This document shows, piece by piece, positions 60,073 through 64,000 of a stretch of DNA of 64,000 nt. The translations under genes were made by a program, and so were the position numbers. The stretch spans positions 124,001-188,000 of the forward strand of contig NZ_AZAC01000003.1 of the NCBI RefSeq assembly GCF_000931935.2, read 5' to 3'. This stretch comes from Dethiosulfatarculus sandiegensis. GTDB lineage: Bacteria > Desulfobacterota > Desulfarculia > Desulfarculales > Desulfarculaceae. How positions within the stretch are numbered: position 1 is the stretch's first letter; every line of letters starts with the position of its first letter. The notes beneath the pieces were generated by a model. It did no database searches. It was not told the DNA's origin and worked only from the letters and a program-made list of their open reading frames with translations.

Positions 60073-60648
60073 CTATCCCTGTTGGGCCAGACTGGGTTTT
60101 GTACAGACGAATCTGGTGTAGGCCTCTATTTTTTTCTCAAGGCGGGTTCCCAGAAATTCATTGGCCGGTCTCAGGCAGGTGAGGATTAGTTTGGCTTCAT
60201 CATGATAGGCGGCTATTTTGTCCATGCTCCAGTGGCCTGGCGGAGTCTGCAGATTGGTGATGCGGTCAGCGAGTTTTACCATCCATACTTCCCTGGGCTG
60301 TCGTTGAATCCGATCCAGGCTGTCTTTCATTTGAGTTTTTTTGTTTCCAACCTTTTTATTTTTGCTTAAGGCCTGCACCCCATCGGCTACGGCAATACCG
60401 AAGCGCTCAGCCAAATCCACATGCACAATCTGTGTATCTTCAATGGTGTCGTGTAATAAGGCGCATTGCACTGCCAGGTCGGGGTTGGCTACCTGGGGAT
60501 CGCAGGCAATGGCACTCATCACCTCCATGGCTACATTGGCCAGATGATTTACATAAGGCAGCTCAGTGCCGGGTAGAGCCTGGCCCTGATGAGCCTGGCA
60601 GGCGAAACGCCAGGCTGTAATGAATTTGTCTTGTTGCCAAAGATTCAT
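60073..60648 (-). CDS. HD domain phosphohydrolase (SpoT/MESH1-like)
   Basis: A 191-residue soluble protein. HD residues are in LPYVNHLANVAMEVM and LLHDTIEDT, followed by FGIAVADGVQALSKNK and VWMVKLADRITNLQTPP, the signatures of the RelA/SpoT-type (p)ppGpp hydrolase domain. There is no synthetase domain, so it would be a small alarmone or nucleotide hydrolase. Convergent with the iron cluster and transcribed alone. Confidence 0.85.
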   Translation of the reverse strand: MNLWQQDKFITAWRFACQAHQGQALPGTELPYVNHLANVAMEVMSAIACDPQVANPDLAVQCALLHDTIEDTQIVHVDLAERFGIAVADGVQALSKNKKVGNKKTQMKDSLDRIQRQPREVWMVKLADRITNLQTPPGHWSMDKIAAYHDEAKLILTCLRPANEFLGTRLEKKIEAYTRFVCTKPSLAQQG

Positions 60649-61132
60649 GGGTGATCCGTCTGTTTGGGCTGTGGAATAAAATTTCGTTAATTAATATGCT
60701 AATCCGGTTTTTATAATTTGTAAACCTGAAGCATTACCGGGCTTAAAAAAACTTTTTCCAACACAGCGAGAGCAAGAAAAAGTGGAAAGGATCAAACGTG
60801 ACTAGTTTTGCATTATTAAAAAAATAAATATATTTCAATAAGTTAATATGAGAATATGATTAAATCGTTATTTTTTAATGCTATTCTGTTAGTACTATTA
60901 ATCAGAGCTAGTTGAAATTAATTCTCTTCTTGCACATGGGTAACGCTCAGCTTTTTATTAGTAAATTAAGTAAGGGTAAATGATCTGTTCCCCTGCTGAA
61001 ACAGGCCGTCACTGCTGGTTTGACGGTTATTAATTTATTTTCAACAGGCTTTTGTAAAAGAATCTTTCCGGTGTACCTGGCAGGCCGTTTGAGGCGCCCC
61101 GCTGAATCCCTTTCTCCAAAAAGGATTGAGCC
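60649..61132. other. 484-bp AT-rich intergenic region
   Basis: No gene or clear hairpin. The middle (about 60830-60960) is very AT-rich; the region carries the promoters of the HD gene and the small plus-strand ORFs. An AAGGA at 61121-61125 decides the start at 61133. Confidence 0.4.
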
Positions 61133-61345
61133 ATGGAGTACAGTAAATTAAAGACCTATACCGGCTGTGTTGCACCACTGGTTTTGTTTTTGCTTTCCGG
61201 GTCAGTGGTTTTGTATTTTATGCTTGAAGATGCAACGGATTATGGCTGGCTTACCGGCTCCCCTGGGGTTGGGTTTTTGCGTGGTCCTTTTGCACATGGC
61301 CTTAGTGACCCCCCATACACCAGTGGCTCATGGTCAGGGGATTGA
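61133..61345 (+). CDS. small membrane protein, possibly part of a broken gene
   Basis: A 70-residue frame with one membrane helix (APLVLFLLSGSVVLYFML, residues about 14-31) and AAGGA seven bases before its ATG. I do not recognise it. It overlaps the next frame by 16 nt, and a second hydrophobic stretch (LGLGFCVVLLHMALV) is readable in a third frame between them, so the locus may be one frameshifted gene rather than two. Confidence 0.45.
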   Translation: MEYSKLKTYTGCVAPLVLFLLSGSVVLYFMLEDATDYGWLTGSPGVGFLRGPFAHGLSDPPYTSGSWSGD

Positions 61346-61686
61346 AAAAGGGGTCGGGCCCGGGGTGTCTGGCCGCTTGGCGAATTGGGCAACCAAAAAC
61401 AGAGTGTTACATAGGCCCTGACGGACTGTGGTTAAATGGCAAATCACGGTTTTGGGGGCAAAGCCTCACCCTGGATCTGATAGATATTGATCTAAAGGAG
61501 ACCGGATTCGGAGAGGCTCTTGTATTTAAATTCAGCGAGGACTTGGGCAGAAGCCCACATTACTTTGACCTTGAACTGCCTGTGCCGGTAAACCAAAGCG
61601 AAAAGGCCCGCAACCTGGTAAAGGCGCTTTTTGAACATAATATCATTTTGGATAAAAAGGGCAGGCGCAAGGAAGGCCTGCCCTGA
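61330..61686 (+). CDS. hypothetical protein
   Basis: A 118-residue protein of unknown family. The first 25 residues are poorly protein-like; from CYIGPDGLWLNG on it has clear coding character, soluble, with alternating strands (SLTLDLIDIDLKE, HYFDLELPVPVN) and a final helix. No ribosome site of its own is obvious; it could be coupled to, or be the frameshifted end of, the 61133 frame. It ends 9 nt before the converging kinase. Confidence 0.5.
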   Translation: MVRGLKKGSGPGCLAAWRIGQPKTECYIGPDGLWLNGKSRFWGQSLTLDLIDIDLKETGFGEALVFKFSEDLGRSPHYFDLELPVPVNQSEKARNLVKALFEHNIILDKKGRRKEGLP

Positions 61687-61695
61687 TCACACTAT

Positions 61696-64000
61696 TCAGG
61701 CCCTGTTATTATCGAGCGCCTCGCGTATTATTTTTAATAACTCTTTAAGGCGATAGGGCTTACCCATAAAACCATAAGCTCCCTTGGTGATGGATTCCTT
61801 GGCTTGGGCCTGGACCGAGTAGCCGCTGGCTATGATAACCTTTAAGCTTTTGTCTTTTTCAAGTAGCTGTTCGAGGCATTTTTCGCCACCCATTCCGGGC
61901 ATGTTAAGATCCAAAATAACCAGTTGAATTGAATTGTTATGATTGTTGAATATGTTAAGGGCATCTTCGCCGCAGGGAGCGGTCAGGGGGGTGTAGCCGA
62001 ATCTTTTTAGAATCGAACTCGCAGCCTCCAGAATGCTCGATTCATCGTCAACCAAAAGAACCGTCTCAGTGCCCATTAGCTCCGCATCTATAAATTGGGT
62101 GTTCTTCTTTACTTTTTGAACCTGGTCGCAGGCAGGCAGGTAGATGTTAAAACTGGTTCCCCGGCCTGGTTCACTATGGCATGAGATATCTCCTTTATGG
62201 CTTTTGACTATGCCGTAAACAGTGGCCAGGCCCAGACCGGTTCCCTGGCCCGGTCCTTTGGTGGTGAAAAACGGCTCAAAAATCCTGTTTATGGTCTTTT
62301 GATCCATACCCATGCCGGTATCCGAGACCTTAAGCAAAATATACTCTCCCGGCTTAAGCCCCGGCCTGCCGTTATTCCGGACCGAACCCAGGGTGATTCC
62401 CCTGGTTTCAATCGTCAAGATGCCGCCGTTTGGCATGGCATCTTTAGCATTTACTCCCAGGTTCATAAGTATCTGCTCTATCTGGACCCGATCACCTGAA
62501 ATATTTTTTAACTTAGGGCTGAGGCGCTGCTCGATGGTAATCATTTTGGGAATAATTCTGCTTAAGGTCTTTACCGACTCTGTGATTTCATTATTCAGGT
62601 CAAGGGGAACAAGTTCCACTTCCACCTTTCGGCTGAAGGTTAGAAGTCTTCTCACCAGTTCGGCGGCTCTGCCCACTACTTCGCCTATCTGATCAAGCTT
62701 TTCCCTTTGTTTCGGTTTGTCAAGGTCTTCAGCGTAAAGCATCTCCACATAGCCTGAGATTGACTGCAAGGCATTGTTAAAATCATGGGCCACTCCGCTG
62801 GCCAGACTGCCCACCGCCTCCATCTTGCGGGATTGGTCCAATTGCATCTGCATTTTGAGCATTTTTTTCCGGGCCAGCATCTTTTCCGTTACATCCCTGG
62901 CCGAGCCGCTGACCAGGGGGGAAGCCTTATCCTTTCCGACAAGATTGGCTCTGCATTCCAGATAGTGTTCACTGCCATTCTTGGCCAAAATTACATAACG
63001 CCCCGTTGTATGCCCGTCTTTTAGAAGTTCTTCCAAATATTTTTCCCGGAAACGGATCAATTCCCCCTCAGGTGAGAACCGGCTGATTTTTTCACCCTGG
63101 AGTTCCCCGGGTTGATATCCCAGGCTCTTGGCAGCCAGGGGATTGATGCTTAAGATGCGGCCTTCCAGGTCATGGGTGTATATGAAATCACTTATGGAGT
63201 TGAAAAGGCTGCGATAGCTCTCCTCATTTTGTCTTAACTTTTCCTCGGCTTTTTTACGTTTGGTGATATTGGTGGCGATCTCCATACGCACCAGGCGGCC
63301 GTCACTCCAGGTGATGGCCCTATCCCTGCACTCGTACCATTGGTCCGTATTTTTGAGATACAACTCCCTTTGTTGCACGCCCGTGGAAATGCGCCCCGAG
63401 GAGTCGGTGAGTTTATGGTTGTTGCAATCCTTGCAAGGGCCGTTTTTACTTCTGCCGGTGAGCTTCCAGCAGATTTGCCCCACCCCGTCACCCCAGATTT
63501 GCTTGGCGTATTGGTTTAAAAACAGGATTTTGTTGGTTTGAAAGTCAGAGACATAGACAATGCCGTCCAGACTGTCCAACACGGACTGAAAACGTTTATG
63601 GGTCCGTTTTAGGGCATGTTGGGCCTGTCTGCGTTCTGATATTTCTTTTTCCAGGTGGGTGGTTCGCTCCTTTACCTTGGCTTTGAAGTGCCTGGTCGCC
63701 ATAAAAAGCCCCAGCAGGGCTGCAAAACCACAGGAAAAGGCTGCAAACAAGAGATGCCCCAACTCATGCTGCCCTTGCAGCGGGACGCATAAGGATTCTA
63801 TGGCCCTGATGCCCCCCACCTGGTCTCCAAATCCACCGTCTCCGTTATAATGAAGCTTTAACTGGGGAGGCGCTTGCTCGCGAGTTCCGTGGCATTTAAG
63901 GCAGGCTTTTTTGGTCTTCAGAAAAGGCAGGGCCACATAAAGGTGTTTTTGACCTTTAATTTCGATGAGATCCCGATAACTCTCAAGGTCCGGCTCCTTA
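61696..64000 (-). CDS. DUF3365-PAS hybrid histidine kinase, 5' end cut by window edge
   Basis: At least 768 residues; the frame remains open to base 64000. Visible order: a DUF3365-like (Tll0287-like) sensor end with the haem-type motif CLKCH, a membrane helix, two PAS domains (the first with a Cys cluster CKDCNNHK), NtrB-like kinase core with phospho-His in LASGVAHDFNNALQSISG, HATPase with GQGTGLGLATVYGIVKSH, and a receiver with LVILDLNMPGMGG. DUF3365 proteins bind haem and sense redox or oxygen state in several cases. The GTG at 63936 is not the real start. Confidence 0.88.
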   Translation of the reverse strand, partial: KEPDLESYRDLIEIKGQKHLYVALPFLKTKKACLKCHGTREQAPPQLKLHYNGDGGFGDQVGGIRAIESLCVPLQGQHELGHLLFAAFSCGFAALLGLFMATRHFKAKVKERTTHLEKEISERRQAQHALKRTHKRFQSVLDSLDGIVYVSDFQTNKILFLNQYAKQIWGDGVGQICWKLTGRSKNGPCKDCNNHKLTDSSGRISTGVQQRELYLKNTDQWYECRDRAITWSDGRLVRMEIATNITKRKKAEEKLRQNEESYRSLFNSISDFIYTHDLEGRILSINPLAAKSLGYQPGELQGEKISRFSPEGELIRFREKYLEELLKDGHTTGRYVILAKNGSEHYLECRANLVGKDKASPLVSGSARDVTEKMLARKKMLKMQMQLDQSRKMEAVGSLASGVAHDFNNALQSISGYVEMLYAEDLDKPKQREKLDQIGEVVGRAAELVRRLLTFSRKVEVELVPLDLNNEITESVKTLSRIIPKMITIEQRLSPKLKNISGDRVQIEQILMNLGVNAKDAMPNGGILTIETRGITLGSVRNNGRPGLKPGEYILLKVSDTGMGMDQKTINRIFEPFFTTKGPGQGTGLGLATVYGIVKSHKGDISCHSEPGRGTSFNIYLPACDQVQKVKKNTQFIDAELMGTETVLLVDDESSILEAASSILKRFGYTPLTAPCGEDALNIFNNHNNSIQLVILDLNMPGMGGEKCLEQLLEKDKSLKVIIASGYSVQAQAKESITKGAYGFMGKPYRLKELLKIIREALDNNRA

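Overview
The window looks like chromosome of an anaerobic, metabolically versatile member of the Desulfobacterota (former Deltaproteobacteria), moderately GC-rich with AT-rich intergenic stretches. This is inferred from gene content: an ADP-forming acyl-CoA synthetase, a LUD-domain protein, an FMN-dependent glutamate-synthase-like protein, TRAP transport, Cache and V4R sensors, NtrB-type hybrid kinases and a ferrosome-like iron-organelle cluster. No rRNA, tRNA or universal marker gene was seen, so the placement is tentative. Both ends cut genes: a TetR regulator at base 1 and a histidine kinase at base 64000.

Layout. 1-8.7 kb: TetR fragment and hydrolase; TSUP permease; Ada-like repair regulator; an ArsR-TSUP-MOT1 sulfur/oxyanion module; thioesterase; AhpD-like protein and LysR. 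8.7-17.5 kb: glutamate-synthase-like protein, an acyl-CoA synthetase/lactate-permease operon with a divergent MarR and a clear operator, methyltransferase and aldehyde dehydrogenase. 17.8-24.1 kb: TonB-dependent receptor with a TsaA/TrmO-like protein, LUD protein, flavodoxin-fold reductase with a divergent LysR, AhpD-like protein. 24.2-29.5 kb: GntR/FCD regulator - dctP - fused dctQM - LarA-like operon, probably for hydroxy-acid uptake and metabolism. 29.5-30.8 kb is AT-rich and almost gene-free. 30.8-36.3 kb: flavin reductase and MarR sharing an identical operator, PACE exporter with divergent LysR, an unusual membrane receptor and an MFS exporter. 36.4-38 kb: a secreted Cys-rich PASTA protein.

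38.2-47.5 kb is a four-gene signalling operon in which a 1610-residue sensor without a kinase, a V4R protein, a soluble hybrid kinase with Hpt, and an HD-GYP response regulator together look like one split phosphorelay. A rhodanese-YceI fusion and a Cache hybrid kinase follow, the kinase with a decayed fragment of its own 5' end just upstream.

The most interesting part is 52.0-60.0 kb: eight co-directional genes with two P1B-type ATPases, three copies of an Arg-rich HMA-like domain lacking CxxC, two low-complexity tail-anchored proteins, a MamC/Mms13-like membrane protein, a 69-residue membrane protein and a protein of three tandem FeoA domains. I read this as a ferrosome (fez-type) iron-storage organelle locus with a magnetosome-like membrane protein and extra scaffold-like genes. 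The window ends with an HD phosphohydrolase, a small two-ORF locus and a second NtrB-type hybrid kinase with a DUF3365-like haem-type sensor domain.
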